A DNA stretch of 64,000 nt from Pseudomonas vlassakiae (GCF_014269035.2 NZ_JABWRP020000001.1:248001-312000), one strand, 5' to 3'; positions 25,482 through 37,474 are shown, counted from the stretch's first letter. Program-made: numbers and translations. The notes: generated by a model from the sequence alone, not told the origin.

Positions 25482-26693
25482 CTACTGCGAATAGGTCCGC
25501 AGGAAATTACCGATCCGCCCGATCGCCGCCTCAAGGTCATCCACCCGCGGCAAGGTCACCACGCGGAAGTGGTCCGGCCACGGCCAGTTGAACGCCGTAC
25601 CCTGAACGATCAGCAGTTTTTCCGACAACAGCAGGTCGAGGGCGAACTTCTCGTCGTTGAGGATCGGGCAGACTTTCGGGTCGATCCGCGGGAACGCATA
25701 CAGCGCGCCCATCGGCTTGACGCAGCTGACGCCCGGGATGTCATTGAGCAGCTCGTAGGTGCGGTTGCGCTGCTCCAGCAGGCGGCCCGGCGGCAGCACC
25801 AGGTCGTTGATGCTCTGGTAGCCGCCCAGGGCGGTCTGGATGGCGTGCTGGGCCGGCACGTTGGCGCACAGGCGCATGTTGGCCAGCATGTCGATGCCTT
25901 CGATGTAGCTCTGGGCGTGGTGCTTGGGCCCGGAGATGATCAGCCAGCCGGAACGGAAGCCGGCCACCCGGTACGACTTGGACAGGCCGTTGAAGGTCAG
26001 GCACAGCAGGTCCGGGGCCAGCGAGGCGGTGCTGATGTGCACGGCTTCGTCGTACAGGATCTTGTCGTAGATCTCGTCGGAGAACACCACCAGGTTGTGC
26101 TGGCGGGCCAGCTCCAGCATGCCCAGCAGCAGCTCTTTGGAGTACACCGCGCCAGTCGGGTTGTTCGGGTTGATGATCACCAGCGCCTTGGTGTTGGGGG
26201 TGATCTTGGCCTTGATGTCCTCAAGGTCCGGGAACCAGTCGGCCTGCTCGTCGCACAGGTAGTGCACCGGCTTGCCACCGGCCAGGCTCACGGCCGCGGT
26301 CCACAGTGGGTAGTCAGGGGCCGGGATCAGCACTTCGTCGCCGTTGTTCAGCAGCGCCTGCATCGACATCACGATCAGCTCGGACACCCCGTTGCCGAGG
26401 TAGATGTCCTCGATGGTGACGCCTTCGATTTCCTTCTGCTGGCAGTACTGCATCACCGCCTTGCGCGCGCTGAACAGGCCTTTGGAGTCGCTGTAGCCCT
26501 GCGCGGTCGGCAGATTGCGGATCACATCCTGGAGGATTTCGTCCGGCGCTTCGAAGCCAAACGGCGCCGGGTTGCCGATGTTCAGCTTGAGGATGCGGTG
26601 GCCTTCCTCTTCCAGGCGTTTGGCGTGCTTGAGCACCGGGCCGCGAATGTCGTAGCAGACATTGGCGAGCTTGTTCGATTTGCTGAACTGCAT
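25482..26693 (-). CDS. alaA: AlaA-type alanine-synthesising aminotransferase (403 aa)
   Basis: A class I fold aminotransferase beginning MQFSKSNKLANVCYDIRGPV, close to E. coli AlaA. PLP is expected on Lys239 in GLSKSYRVAGFRSG; NPNNPTG lies at 175-181. It transfers the amino group of glutamate to pyruvate to give alanine. The length (403) is that of AlaA (405). It is divergent from the msrB-gpx pair, with 165 bp between. Confidence 0.93.
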   Translation of the reverse strand: MQFSKSNKLANVCYDIRGPVLKHAKRLEEEGHRILKLNIGNPAPFGFEAPDEILQDVIRNLPTAQGYSDSKGLFSARKAVMQYCQQKEIEGVTIEDIYLGNGVSELIVMSMQALLNNGDEVLIPAPDYPLWTAAVSLAGGKPVHYLCDEQADWFPDLEDIKAKITPNTKALVIINPNNPTGAVYSKELLLGMLELARQHNLVVFSDEIYDKILYDEAVHISTASLAPDLLCLTFNGLSKSYRVAGFRSGWLIISGPKHHAQSYIEGIDMLANMRLCANVPAQHAIQTALGGYQSINDLVLPPGRLLEQRNRTYELLNDIPGVSCVKPMGALYAFPRIDPKVCPILNDEKFALDLLLSEKLLIVQGTAFNWPWPDHFRVVTLPRVDDLEAAIGRIGNFLRTYSQ

Positions 26694-26858
26694 GATGTGA
26701 TCCCGATTGAGAATACGCGGCGCCGCCGTCTAAGGTTTGAAAGGGCGGGGCGCGGGTGCCAGACTGGAGGCCTTGCACACGAAGCCAACTAATATACGTG
26801 CCACCCGCGTTACGGAAAAGACGGCGCGAGGTGAAATTCAGCCTGCCGAGGTTCACTT

Positions 26859-27260
26859 ATGCAAAAGATCGACAAGACACTCGAAGAGTGGCGCGCCATG
26901 CTCGACCCCGCCCAGTACCAGGTGTGCCGCCTCAAAGGCACCGAACGGCCATTCAGTGGCAAGTACAACAGCGAGCGCCGGGCTGGCGTGTACCACTGCA
27001 TCTGCTGCGGCCTGCCGCTGTTCGACGCGCAGACCAAGTTCGATTCCGGCTGCGGCTGGCCGAGCTTCTACGCGCCGATCGAAGCCAGCGCGATGATCGA
27101 AATCCGCGACACTTCCCACGGCATGATCCGCACCGAGGTCACCTGCGCCCAGTGCGACGCCCACCTGGGCCATGTGTTCCCCGACGGCCCGCCACCGACC
27201 GGCCTGCGCTACTGCATCAACTCGGTGTGCCTGGACTTCAAACCCCGTGACGGAGCCTGA
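26859..27260 (+). CDS. msrB: Peptide-methionine (R)-S-oxide reductase MsrB (133 aa)
   Basis: The zinc-binding cysteines are Cys47/Cys50 and Cys96/Cys99. GCGWPSF holds the likely resolving Cys65, and the catalytic cysteine is in RYCINS (Cys119), with an extra Cys124. It reduces the R form of methionine sulfoxide in proteins using thioredoxin. Gpx follows 2 bp after its stop, so the two oxidative-damage genes are one operon. Confidence 0.96.
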   Translation: MQKIDKTLEEWRAMLDPAQYQVCRLKGTERPFSGKYNSERRAGVYHCICCGLPLFDAQTKFDSGCGWPSFYAPIEASAMIEIRDTSHGMIRTEVTCAQCDAHLGHVFPDGPPPTGLRYCINSVCLDFKPRDGA

Positions 27261-27262
27261 GA

Positions 27263-27740
27263 ATGGCCGGATCGATGCTGGACATCCCTTGTGTGACCCT
27301 GGGCGGCGAGCAGAAAAAGCTCGGCGACTTTGCTGGCACGGCGCTGCTGGTGGTCAACACCGCCAGCCAGTGCGGCTTCACCCCGCAGTACCAGGGGCTG
27401 GAGCAGCTGTGGCGGGACTACCGCGAACGTGGCCTGGTGGTGCTGGGCTTCCCTTGCAACCAGTTTGGCCAGCAGGAGCCGGGTGATGCGCGGGACATCG
27501 CGCAGTTCTGCGAGGCCAATTTCGGCGTGAGTTTTCCGCTGTTTCGCAAGATCGAGGTCAATGGCCCCGGCGCCCACCCGCTGTTCGTCGAACTCAAGCA
27601 GCGTGCACCAGGCTTGCTTGGCACGCAGAAGATCAAGTGGAACTTCACCAAGTTCCTGGTCGACCCGGCCAGCGGCAAGGTCACTCGCTACGCGCCGACC
27701 ACCAAGCCACAGGCGCTGCAAGCCGACATCGAGCGCCTGC

Positions 27741-27751
<11 letters not shown>
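27263..27751 (+). CDS. Glutathione peroxidase family protein (162 aa)
   Basis: The peroxidatic cysteine is Cys37 in NTASQCGFTPQY, with the Gln (GFPCNQFGQQEP) and Trp (KWNFTKFLV) of the catalytic group. Bacterial members use thioredoxin as often as glutathione. It is a normal-length cytosolic enzyme. It lies 2 bp after msrB; its last 11 bp overlap the end of the histidine kinase gene on the other strand. Confidence 0.94.
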
Positions 27752-30053
<2,302 letters not shown>

Positions 30054-30158
30054 GGGTCCCGAGCCGGTTTAACGTTCCTTGCGCTGCGCAAGCATAGCCG
30101 ATCAACCTTGGCTACTGGCGGGTCTGTCGCACATTCGGCTTTGATTGCTCATTTGCCA

Positions 30159-30244
30159 GTGCCGGCCTCTTCGCGGCTAAAGCCGCTCCTACAGGACGGG
30201 TGCGATCCCTGTGGGAGCGGCTTTAGCTGCGAAGAGGCCGGCAC
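30159..30244. repeat. Inverted REP pair
   Basis: Left unit GTGCCGGCCTCTTCGCGGCT and onward is mirrored by the right unit ending in GAAGAGGCCGGCAC. The arms are about 37 bp with few mismatches. It lies between the divergent kinase and DUF815 ATPase genes. Confidence 0.85.
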
Positions 30245-30277
30245 AGCAGCCTAGAATCTGAATTTGTAGGAGTCGTC

Positions 30278-31165
30278 ATGGACGCTCGCTTGAATGCTTT
30301 CCTGGAACGCGCGGAATCGGTGCTGGCGCGTCTCGAACCTTTGTTGCCGGCGCCACGCCCGGAAATCGACTGGAACACCACCCTGGCGGCGCGCTGGCAG
30401 CGCGATGGCCGCACGGGCTACCTGATGCCGCTGGAAGTCAGCCTGGACATCCGCCTGAGCGACCTGATCGGTGTCGACAAGCAACGCGACCAGCTGGGCC
30501 GCAACACCCACCAGTTCATCAACGGCATGCCGGCCAACCACGCCTTGCTGTGGGGCTCGCGTGGCACCGGCAAATCGTCGCTGGTACGTGCCCTGCTGGC
30601 CGAGCATGCGGGCGCCGGCCTGCGCCTGATCGAGATCGAGCGCGACCACCTGGCCGACCTGCCGCGTGTCGTCGAGCAGCTGCAGAAGCTGCCGCAACGC
30701 TTCATCCTGTTCTGCGATGACCTCTCGTTCGAAGCCGGGGAGGGCGACTACCGCGTGCTCAAGAGCGTGCTCGACGGCTCGCTGGAGCAGGCCCCGGACA
30801 ACGTGCTGCTGTACGCGACGTCCAACCGCCGCCACCTGGTGCCGGAAAAGCAGAGCGACAACGAAAACTGGAAAATGGTCGACGGCGAGCTGCACCCCAA
30901 CGAAGCGGTGGAGGACAAGATCGCCCTGTCCGACCGTTTCGGCCTGTGGCTGTCGTTCTACCCGTTCAGCCAGGAGCACTTCCTCGACGTGGTCGAACAC
31001 TGGATCGGCCAGCTGGCCCGCCCTGCCGGCCTGGCCTGGCAGCGTGACGAAGCCCTGGACATTCTCGCCGTGCGCTGGGCAACCGGGCGCGGCAACCGTA
31101 ATGGCCGTTGTGCCTATCAGTTCGCCCGCTACTGGGTCGGGCTGCAATTGCTGGAGCAAAAGTAA
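30278..31165 (+). CDS. DUF815 AAA-type ATPase (295 aa)
   Basis: Walker A GSRGTGKSS is at 93-101 and a Walker B-like FCDDLSFE around 145. The region ATSNRRHLVPEK resembles sensor 1. DUF815 proteins are conserved ATPases of unknown function, related to IstB/DnaC-like AAA proteins. It begins MDARLNAFLERAESVLARLE. The next gene starts 2 bp after its stop, so they form an operon. Confidence 0.85.
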   Translation: MDARLNAFLERAESVLARLEPLLPAPRPEIDWNTTLAARWQRDGRTGYLMPLEVSLDIRLSDLIGVDKQRDQLGRNTHQFINGMPANHALLWGSRGTGKSSLVRALLAEHAGAGLRLIEIERDHLADLPRVVEQLQKLPQRFILFCDDLSFEAGEGDYRVLKSVLDGSLEQAPDNVLLYATSNRRHLVPEKQSDNENWKMVDGELHPNEAVEDKIALSDRFGLWLSFYPFSQEHFLDVVEHWIGQLARPAGLAWQRDEALDILAVRWATGRGNRNGRCAYQFARYWVGLQLLEQK

Positions 31166-31167
31166 AC

Positions 31168-31650
31168 ATGATCGACCTCAATGCCAGTGGCACCGGCCTC
31201 GACGGCTACAACCTGCTGGCCGCGCAAGTACAGGCGCTGTTTGCCGACGAGCGCGACTTCATCGCCAATGCGGCGCAGTTTTCGGCGTTTCTCTACCACC
31301 AGGTGGATGACCTGAACTGGGCCGGGTTCTACCTCAATCGCAACGAAGAGCTGGTGCTCGGCCCGTTCCAGGGCCAGGTGGCCTGTGTGCGCATTCCGTT
31401 CAACAAGGGTGTGTGCGGCGCGGCTGCAGCCACCCGACAGACCCAGCGGGTCGAGGACGTGCATGCGTTCCCGGGGCATATTGCCTGCGACAGCGCGTCC
31501 AACAGCGAGCTGGTGATTCCGCTGGTGAAGGACGGGCGGCTGATTGGTGTGCTGGACCTGGACAGCCCGAAACTGGCGCGTTTCAGTGAGGCGGATCAGG
31601 TGGGGCTGGAACGGTTGGCGGCGATCTTTCTGGAGCTGACCGACTGCTGA
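31168..31650 (+). CDS. Free methionine-(R)-sulfoxide reductase, GAF type (160 aa)
   Basis: The three redox cysteines of fRMsr (E. coli YebR) are present with the right spacing: Cys73 (ACVRIP), Cys83 (KGVCG) and Cys107 (HIACDSASN). The fold is a GAF domain. It reduces free methionine-R-sulfoxide. Family length is about 160 aa, as here. It forms an operon with the DUF815 ATPase (2 bp gap) and is followed by an inverted REP pair. Confidence 0.93.
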   Translation: MIDLNASGTGLDGYNLLAAQVQALFADERDFIANAAQFSAFLYHQVDDLNWAGFYLNRNEELVLGPFQGQVACVRIPFNKGVCGAAAATRQTQRVEDVHAFPGHIACDSASNSELVIPLVKDGRLIGVLDLDSPKLARFSEADQVGLERLAAIFLELTDC

Positions 31651-31659
31651 TGTTGTGTG

Positions 31660-31751
31660 CCTGTACCGGCCCCATCGCGGCTGAAGCCGCTCCTACAAGG
31701 ACTGCGCGATCGCTGTAGGAGCGGCTTCAGCCGCGAACAGGCCGGTACAGG
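31660..31751. repeat. Inverted REP pair
   Basis: Left CCTGTACCGGCCCCATCGCG through GCGGCTGAAGCCGC; right mirrors it through GGCCGGTACAGG. It lies between the convergent fRMsr and hypothetical protein genes. Confidence 0.85.
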
Positions 31752-31759
31752 TCAAGGGA

Positions 31760-32527
31760 TCAGTCGTAGATCACGCGCTTCTTCCAGGTCTCTTCGTCAT
31801 CGGTCTTGAGCCCCTGGGTCAGTTCGTTCTGCTCGTTCTCCGCCGGTTCCATCTTGTCCAGCACCTGGGCATTGGCCCGCGCCAGCAGTTTCTCCAGATA
31901 GGTCAGCTGCTCTTCATACACTTTCGGTTCCGGCTGCTTGCGCAGGTATTGCACGCCGCGTTCGAAAGCCAGGCGCGCCTGGCCGGGCTGCTCCTGCTGC
32001 AGGGCCTGCTGGCCAAGGTTGTTGAAGAACTCTATGTGCAGCAGCACCAGCATGTGGCGGATTTCTCTGACCCAGTGCTTGCCTTCGTTGGTCTGCAGGA
32101 CGTTTTCCTGGGTGCCTTTGACGATCTGGGTGTGCAGGGCTTCCAGCAGGAAGCGCACATCCTTGGCCTTGGCCTCGGTCTGGATCGGGCAGGGCGGGTT
32201 GTTCACCGGAATGCGCTCGCCTTGGGCAATCAGCCCTTCGAGTTCGGCGACGCGTGCCTTTAGTTGCGCATTGTGCTTGTCCAGCGCCAGTTGCCGCTGG
32301 TTGAGGTTCAGCTCCAGGCGTGCCAGCAGCAGCTTGAGCGCCGGGGTCATGAACTGGCCCGGGAAGGTCTCGGTGATTTCGCCGCAGCGGCGCACCCGGT
32401 CGGCGAGTTCGACTTTCAGTCGCGCGCGTTCAAGCTTGCTGTTTTCGACCACGTTGTTGAGGTAGCCGATCACGATCAGCAACGCGATACCCGCCACGAT
32501 GAGCAGAGTGATCAGAAGTGGTGTCAC
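31760..32527 (-). CDS. Membrane-anchored coiled-coil protein of unknown function (255 aa)
   Basis: An N-terminal membrane helix (MTPLLITLLIVAGIALLIVI, residues about 3-24) is followed by a helix-rich, probably coiled-coil part (30-115) and an all-helical C-terminal region that could hold a TPR-like repeat (ALQQEQPGQARLAFERGVQY). No named family is recognised. It is the last gene before the tRNA array and reads away from it. Confidence 0.7.
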   Translation of the reverse strand: MTPLLITLLIVAGIALLIVIGYLNNVVENSKLERARLKVELADRVRRCGEITETFPGQFMTPALKLLLARLELNLNQRQLALDKHNAQLKARVAELEGLIAQGERIPVNNPPCPIQTEAKAKDVRFLLEALHTQIVKGTQENVLQTNEGKHWVREIRHMLVLLHIEFFNNLGQQALQQEQPGQARLAFERGVQYLRKQPEPKVYEEQLTYLEKLLARANAQVLDKMEPAENEQNELTQGLKTDDEETWKKRVIYD

Positions 32528-32761
32528 CGTTAACGCCTCATCAAGAAGTTTTACTTAATAGAGTGTAGTGGTAGCGGCCGCTACCGCGAAGGGACCGACG
32601 TGGCCGCCTTGCTGCACTTTGTCGGCCGAGCGCCGCTTTCCTCAAGTGATGGCACTTTGCGACGACTGCGTCAGGAAAGCAACGCCAATCCTTCGGCGCG
32701 GCTTGGCGACACCGTCTATATGGACCGAAGTCATTGATTTAAATAAATTTCTACAAAGGGG
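32528..32761. other. Intergenic region before the tRNA promoter
   Basis: It holds a 16-bp perfect palindrome (GGTAGCGGCCGCTACC, 32,570-32,585) but no gene I can support. It carries the upstream side of the tRNA promoter, including an AT-rich run (TTGATTTAAATAAATTTC) that could act as an UP element. Confidence 0.5.
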
Positions 32762-32790
32762 TTGACGACCCTTTCAAGCATCCATAGAAT
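32762..32790 (+). promoter_or_regulatory. Strong sigma70-type promoter of the tRNA array
   Basis: TTGACG (32,762-32,767), 17-bp spacer, TAGAAT (32,785-32,790), then a GCGCGCC discriminator. An AT-rich stretch precedes it. Same layout as the tRNA-Ser promoter. Confidence 0.85.
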
Positions 32791-32864
32791 GCGCGCCACT
32801 TGCAGCGTAAAGCACACAGCGAAACGCGGCAGGGAGTGAAAGCAGGCAGCAATGCCAGCAGCGT

Positions 32865-32940
32865 GTCCCCTTCGTCTAGTGGCCTAGGACACCGCCCTTT
32901 CACGGCGGTAACAGGGGTTCGAGTCCCCTAGGGGACGCCA
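32865..32940 (+). tRNA. tRNA-Glu(TTC), copy 1
   Basis: 76 nt: acceptor GTCCCCT/AGGGGAC, anticodon loop CTTTCAC (TTC), discriminator G and encoded CCA. Confidence 0.96.
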
Positions 32941-32942
32941 AT

Positions 32943-33018
<76 letters not shown>

Positions 33019-33110
33019 GATTCTCCGGCAACGCTTGACGGCGGGGCAGGAAATAGAAATCCAGTCTGAATCGTGAGGTTCAGGTGCTGGTGCACTGAAA
33101 AGTGTTGTGT

Positions 33111-33186
33111 GTCCCCTTCGTCTAGTGGCCTAGGACACCGCCCTTTCACGGCGGTAACAGGGGTTCGAGTCCCCTAGGGGACGCCA
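33111..33186 (+). tRNA. tRNA-Glu(TTC), copy 2
   Basis: Identical in sequence to copy 1 at 32,865; spaced 92 bp after tRNA-Gly copy 1. Confidence 0.96.
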
Positions 33187-33189
33187 AAT

Positions 33190-33265
<76 letters not shown>

Positions 33266-33351
33266 GTTTAAATACTGTGGCGTTCGCACGGTGCAGTGGT
33301 GGTGAAGGTCGTCAAGGCGCTTCACGCCGATTAGCGGTAAAGCTTCACATT

Positions 33352-33427
<76 letters not shown>

Positions 33428-33436
33428 AATACAGAA

Positions 33437-33467
33437 AACGCCACTCTTTCGAGTGGCGTTTTTTTTT
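33437..33467 (+). terminator. Intrinsic terminator of the tRNA array
   Basis: AACGCCACTC-TTTC-GAGTGGCGTT stem followed by at least seven T, 10 bases after the last CCA. Confidence 0.95.
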
Positions 33468-33479
33468 GCCTCGTACCGG

Positions 33480-35033
33480 CTACGACGCGTAGTCCAGTAG
33501 CATGCCGTCGGCAAACGGGAAGTTCAGCCAGCGCTGCTTGTTGTCGAACGACACCTGCACATGAATCCTGAAGTAGGACTGATGCGCGAACTTCAACAGC
33601 TCGGCTTTGGACATTGAGCCCAACGTGATAGGGCCAGTTTCTCCAGGTACGGCTCTTTCATGGGCAATCGTATGCGTCAACGGCTTGCTCGGATCATTTC
33701 GATCCCATCCTTCCATCCAGGCAGAGTAATACTGGGAAGGCGCCATGTACGCCCACGTGCCCAGCGTGAAGATGGCCGGCCCGGTGAGACGGTCCAGAAT
33801 GATCATGCCGTTCTGGAGAGCGTCGGACTGCAACGGTGGCAGACGCGTCAGCCAGGATAGGCTGGTGAAATGATTCTGTGACGGTTCTTCGCCGACGACG
33901 CCAACCTGGTAATGCACCTGAACAGTCGTGCCCATGTGCGGAGCAATGAAAGCCTTGGGAATATGGTATTCCCTGGGCTTGTCGGGTGTGGTGGGGGTGT
34001 CGGTCTCATACGCATAGGCAGCGCCGGGGATACCCCAGAACACGGTGGTTTTTACTCCCGCAACCACCGCATCGGCGGGGATCTCCACGGTCACGCCACC
34101 GGTGGCGTTTTCCAGGTCGAGGTTGCTGGCGTAGGCGTTGCCGGTGGCCTCCTTGACCCTGGGGGGCATCCTGGGGCTGGTGGGAGTGCCGGCGAAAGTC
34201 ACGGCGACGCTCGACGAGTGTTGAACATAGGTGCCGGCGTAGTCCTGCACGTCATAGCGAGGGAAGTGCGGGCCATTGCCGGCCTGACGGATGAACTCGG
34301 CCGGGAACACCAGTTGCAAGGGTTTGCCCAGATGCGTCTTGTTCAGGACCAGGCTGCCCACCTGCTCACTGCCAAGAGGGTCTTTGCTCCAGAACCACTT
34401 CACCACATCGCCGACCGCGGCATCCAGGTAGGGCTGGGTTTCACCCTCGAAACCGGGAGGGATCTCGCTGTCCTTCAAGGGCGGCAGTTCTCCCACCAGC
34501 TGATTGCCATTGTTCTGGAAATAGGCATCCGTGAGGCCCGCGTCCGGCAAGGCAGGCTTGTAGCTGAGCACCGGTTGCCTGCCCAGATAGGGCGGGATCT
34601 TGTCGATGGTGACCAGCAGATCCTCGGACGATGTCTCGTCGCCGTTGAACAACTTGATCTTGTAGTAAAGCCTGTAGACACCATCGCGCAGAAACTTGGG
34701 CGGTATCTCGACGAATAGTTCGTCATCCTTGACCGGCTCTCTCCACTCTCTGAAGGCGACCAGGGTCCCCTCGGTGGTTTTGCCACCAGCGACATCGAAC
34801 ACCGGCGCCATGTACATGCTCACGCGTTCCGGGTCTTCTTCGGACGGGTAGGAAAACGTCCACTTGGAAAAATGCACTGGCAGCGGGTCGTAAGTTGCCT
34901 TGAATGGCAGCAGATTGATCGGTCCGTCGTCGATGTCCGGAAGCAGCAGGTCAAGTATGAACGGCGGCGTGTAGGGACTGCGTTCCTCACGCGTTGTACT
35001 GTTGTTGTCGTGGGGCGTGTTCGAAGTTGCCAT
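33480..35033 (-). CDS. Large beta-sandwich-type protein, island gene (517 aa)
   Basis: No signal peptide, membrane helix or named domain is seen. The N terminus is polar (MATSNTPHDNNSTTREERSP). The rest is beta-rich with about three to four modules of roughly 100-130 residues; the pattern includes charged strands, a Pro-rich linker and a closing strand like VQVHYQVGVVGEEPSQN (about 380) or VYRLYYKIKLFNGDE (about 120). The same style is seen in the 680-aa and 593-aa proteins of this island (see findings), so they are probably one family. A Rhs gene is in the same locus. It is the last gene of the minus-strand side, right next to the tRNA array terminator. Function is not known. Confidence 0.7.
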   Translation of the reverse strand: MATSNTPHDNNSTTREERSPYTPPFILDLLLPDIDDGPINLLPFKATYDPLPVHFSKWTFSYPSEEDPERVSMYMAPVFDVAGGKTTEGTLVAFREWREPVKDDELFVEIPPKFLRDGVYRLYYKIKLFNGDETSSEDLLVTIDKIPPYLGRQPVLSYKPALPDAGLTDAYFQNNGNQLVGELPPLKDSEIPPGFEGETQPYLDAAVGDVVKWFWSKDPLGSEQVGSLVLNKTHLGKPLQLVFPAEFIRQAGNGPHFPRYDVQDYAGTYVQHSSSVAVTFAGTPTSPRMPPRVKEATGNAYASNLDLENATGGVTVEIPADAVVAGVKTTVFWGIPGAAYAYETDTPTTPDKPREYHIPKAFIAPHMGTTVQVHYQVGVVGEEPSQNHFTSLSWLTRLPPLQSDALQNGMIILDRLTGPAIFTLGTWAYMAPSQYYSAWMEGWDRNDPSKPLTHTIAHERAVPGETGPITLGSMSKAELLKFAHQSYFRIHVQVSFDNKQRWLNFPFADGMLLDYAS

Positions 35034-35047
35034 GATGGTTCTCCATG

Positions 35048-35078
35048 AAAAAGGGGAGTGTCGTTGCCGACCCTCCCC
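35048..35078 (-). terminator. Intrinsic terminator after the autotransporter gene
   Basis: Read on the minus strand, GGGGAG...CTCCCC is followed by five T, just after the autotransporter stop (35,089). So the 517-aa gene downstream may be expressed from its own promoter or by read-through. Confidence 0.6.
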
Positions 35079-35088
35079 ATGACAGACA

Positions 35089-37275
35089 TCACCAGTTGTA
35101 ACGCACCCCGAGGTTCACGCCCCAGGGCTGTTCGAGCTTGCTACCGTTGCTGTAGTCGAAATCGGCATGGGCCCGCCATTTATCTGCCCAGGCCAGCGCC
35201 ACACCGACCCCGACTTCGCCACGGGAACCGGCAAGGTTGTTGTTGAAGCGGTTGCCATTGACCTTGACCTGGTTGTCGTTGGCAAACTCGTGCACCGCCG
35301 CCACCCGGACATAGGGCTGGACCATGCGCCCGTCGGCGGCACTGAATGTGCGCCCGACGGTGCTGCCCAGCTTGCCCTGCAGGGAGTGTGTGTTGCTGCC
35401 TTCGGCGCGCATGCCATTGTCCAGCTGGTAGTCCTTGCCCTCGATCACCAGGGCCGCCAGTTGTGCGAACGGCTCGATGAAGTAATCGTCCGCCAGCTGC
35501 AAGTGGCGACCGGCCTCCAGGGACACACCCACGCCATGGTTGTGGTAATCGCCCTTGGTCTTCTTGCCGTCGCTCAGGCGCACGTCGGAGCTGTTCTGGT
35601 AGCGGTTGAGGCGCGCCGTGGCGTCGAAGTAATAACCGCTCTGCGGGTCGAGCCAGGTGCTGTAGGCGCCGACATGGTAACTGTCGACCTTGGCCGACGC
35701 GCCGCGCTCAAGGTTCAGGTCGGACTTGCTGTAGCCTGCGCTGACACCGGCCAGCCAGTTGCCGTCGCCGAACGGCAATGGCGTGTCGGCACCGAACGAG
35801 AAGCCTTGCTGGGTTTGCTGGTAGGCCACGCCGGCGGCGGCCGATACGTTGTACTGGTTGCCGAAGGTACGTACCCAGCCGCCGGCCTTGCCGTGGTCCT
35901 GACGCAGTTCGCCCATGCGGCTGCGCAGGCTGCCGAGCTCGCCGTACCAGACGGTCGGCGCGCTGTTGAACAGCGCCAGCACCGAGCCGGCGCCGGGGCT
36001 GACCACGCGGGTTGTGAGGTCCAGGTACCAGTCGTTGCCGCCCTTGTTGATCAGGTCGTAAGAGTAGGTGCCCAGGTCCACCGGGCCGCCTTCGAGGCTG
36101 AAGCGGGCATCGCCGCTGGCTGCATGCACCATGTGCAGGCTGCTTTCGGCCAGCGGGTCGCGGCCGCTGCTGCTCACGCTCAGGCTGTGCTCTCCCGTGG
36201 CGCTGCCGGTAATGTCGAGGAAGTCGGCCCGGCCGCTGGCGAAATCGCCTTCCATGACGAAGCTGCCATTGCCAGACAGGTTGTCCAGGGTCAGGGCGTA
36301 GAACTCACCTGGCTGGCCGAAGCGCACGCTGCCGCCATCCATGGCCAGTTCGCCCAGCTTGCCATCGCCAACCATCACCCATTGCGCGCCGCTGTCGATG
36401 GCCAGCTTGCCGACGTTGTCCAGGCGGCCGGTGAGGGTCGCGGCGTTTTCCAGGGTAACCTCGGCACTGCCGCCTGGCGCCACCTTGATATCACCGACCA
36501 GCTGGGTGTTGCCATCGCTGACCCGCAACGCTGCGCTGGCACTGTCGGCCACCTCCAGCAGCACGCCGTTGCTGGCGCTGAGCACGGCGCCATTGCGCAC
36601 CTCGATGTCTGCCGATACGGCGCGGCCGGCACCACGGCCAACCACGATGGCCGAGCCGTCACGGCCTTCGACCAGGCTGTTGTCGAGTATCAGCGTGGCC
36701 GTGCCCGCGCCCGGGGCCTCGCGCATCAGCACGCCGTTCTGGCCGCCACTGATGGTGCTGTCCCTGGCCAGCAGGGTGCCGTTGAAGAATTCGACGCCGA
36801 TACTGTTTGCCTCGGTGCCTCGCAGCTCGCTGCGCTCGAGTTCGACGCGGCTGTCGCTGATTTTTGCGCCACGTTTGCCGCCGTGGAACTGGCTGTCCCT
36901 GGCCTGTACCAGCGTGCTGCGCCCGGCACGGTCGTCGTTTGCGACCAAGGCGGTGCCGCTGGCAGTCACTCTGGTCTGGTTGAGCAAAGCGTTGCCGCCG
37001 ATCAGGGTGATGCCGTAGTGGCCTCGGCTGCCGGACTCGACCTTGGCATTGTTGAGGATCAGCGATGCGCCAGACTCGACATCGACGTAGTGCAGCCGGG
37101 TATCGTTACCGGTCAAGGTGGCGCCATTCATGACGCGGTAGTTGTCCGCCGGCGCGCCTGGGCTGATGACGGTATCTTTGGTGATGTTTTGTTGCGCCAT
37201 GGCTGGGGCAGCCAGCAGCACCGCGTTGATGAGAAAAGCCAGTCGGCTCAGCTTCAGTGGGTTAGGACGAGTCAT
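35089..37275 (-). CDS. Autotransporter with pertactin-like passenger (728 aa)
   Basis: ATG 37275 (GTG 37281 is possible) gives a signal peptide MTRPNPLKLSRLAFLINAVL followed by LAAPAMA, cleaved before QQ. The passenger (about 28-430) has many short beta repeats with small residues (as in VESGASLILNNAKVES, RVELERSELRG), as in right-handed beta-helix passengers. The C-terminal part (about 445-728) is an autotransporter barrel, with strands such as GYYFDATARLNRYQNSSDV and the final LGVRYNW ending in Trp. So it is a type V secretion protein displayed on the cell surface. There is no obvious protease or lipase motif. It sits between two beta-sandwich genes and has its own 199-bp upstream region. 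Confidence 0.88.
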   Translation of the reverse strand: MTRPNPLKLSRLAFLINAVLLAAPAMAQQNITKDTVISPGAPADNYRVMNGATLTGNDTRLHYVDVESGASLILNNAKVESGSRGHYGITLIGGNALLNQTRVTASGTALVANDDRAGRSTLVQARDSQFHGGKRGAKISDSRVELERSELRGTEANSIGVEFFNGTLLARDSTISGGQNGVLMREAPGAGTATLILDNSLVEGRDGSAIVVGRGAGRAVSADIEVRNGAVLSASNGVLLEVADSASAALRVSDGNTQLVGDIKVAPGGSAEVTLENAATLTGRLDNVGKLAIDSGAQWVMVGDGKLGELAMDGGSVRFGQPGEFYALTLDNLSGNGSFVMEGDFASGRADFLDITGSATGEHSLSVSSSGRDPLAESSLHMVHAASGDARFSLEGGPVDLGTYSYDLINKGGNDWYLDLTTRVVSPGAGSVLALFNSAPTVWYGELGSLRSRMGELRQDHGKAGGWVRTFGNQYNVSAAAGVAYQQTQQGFSFGADTPLPFGDGNWLAGVSAGYSKSDLNLERGASAKVDSYHVGAYSTWLDPQSGYYFDATARLNRYQNSSDVRLSDGKKTKGDYHNHGVGVSLEAGRHLQLADDYFIEPFAQLAALVIEGKDYQLDNGMRAEGSNTHSLQGKLGSTVGRTFSAADGRMVQPYVRVAAVHEFANDNQVKVNGNRFNNNLAGSRGEVGVGVALAWADKWRAHADFDYSNGSKLEQPWGVNLGVRYNW

Positions 37276-37442
37276 TAGCACACCCTGTTCATTTGTCGGT
37301 AGGCAATGTGATCCGTGGCAACTCCGTTTGGGGGTTAAGGATCGGTAGGGTGCTGAGCGTAAATTCCCTGATTTCGCAAAACTGTAGGAAAAGCCCTACA
37401 TAAATTGGCGATAAATCCTAATTCTCAAAGCATTGGAGCGGC

Positions 37443-37468
37443 GGGCCGTGCCTGCCTCGGCACGGCCC
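37443..37468. terminator. Inverted repeat after the 680-aa gene
   Basis: A perfect 10-bp stem (GGGCCGTGCC/GGCACGGCCC) with a TGCCTC loop just past the stop at 37,475; no T-run follows on the minus strand, so termination is not sure. Confidence 0.45.
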
Positions 37469-37474
37469 GGCTCT

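Noticed and set aside
35167..37278. Plus-strand open frame (703 codons) opposite the autotransporter
   Set aside because: Shadow; the minus strand encodes a signal peptide and a barrel ending, the plus strand nothing recognisable.
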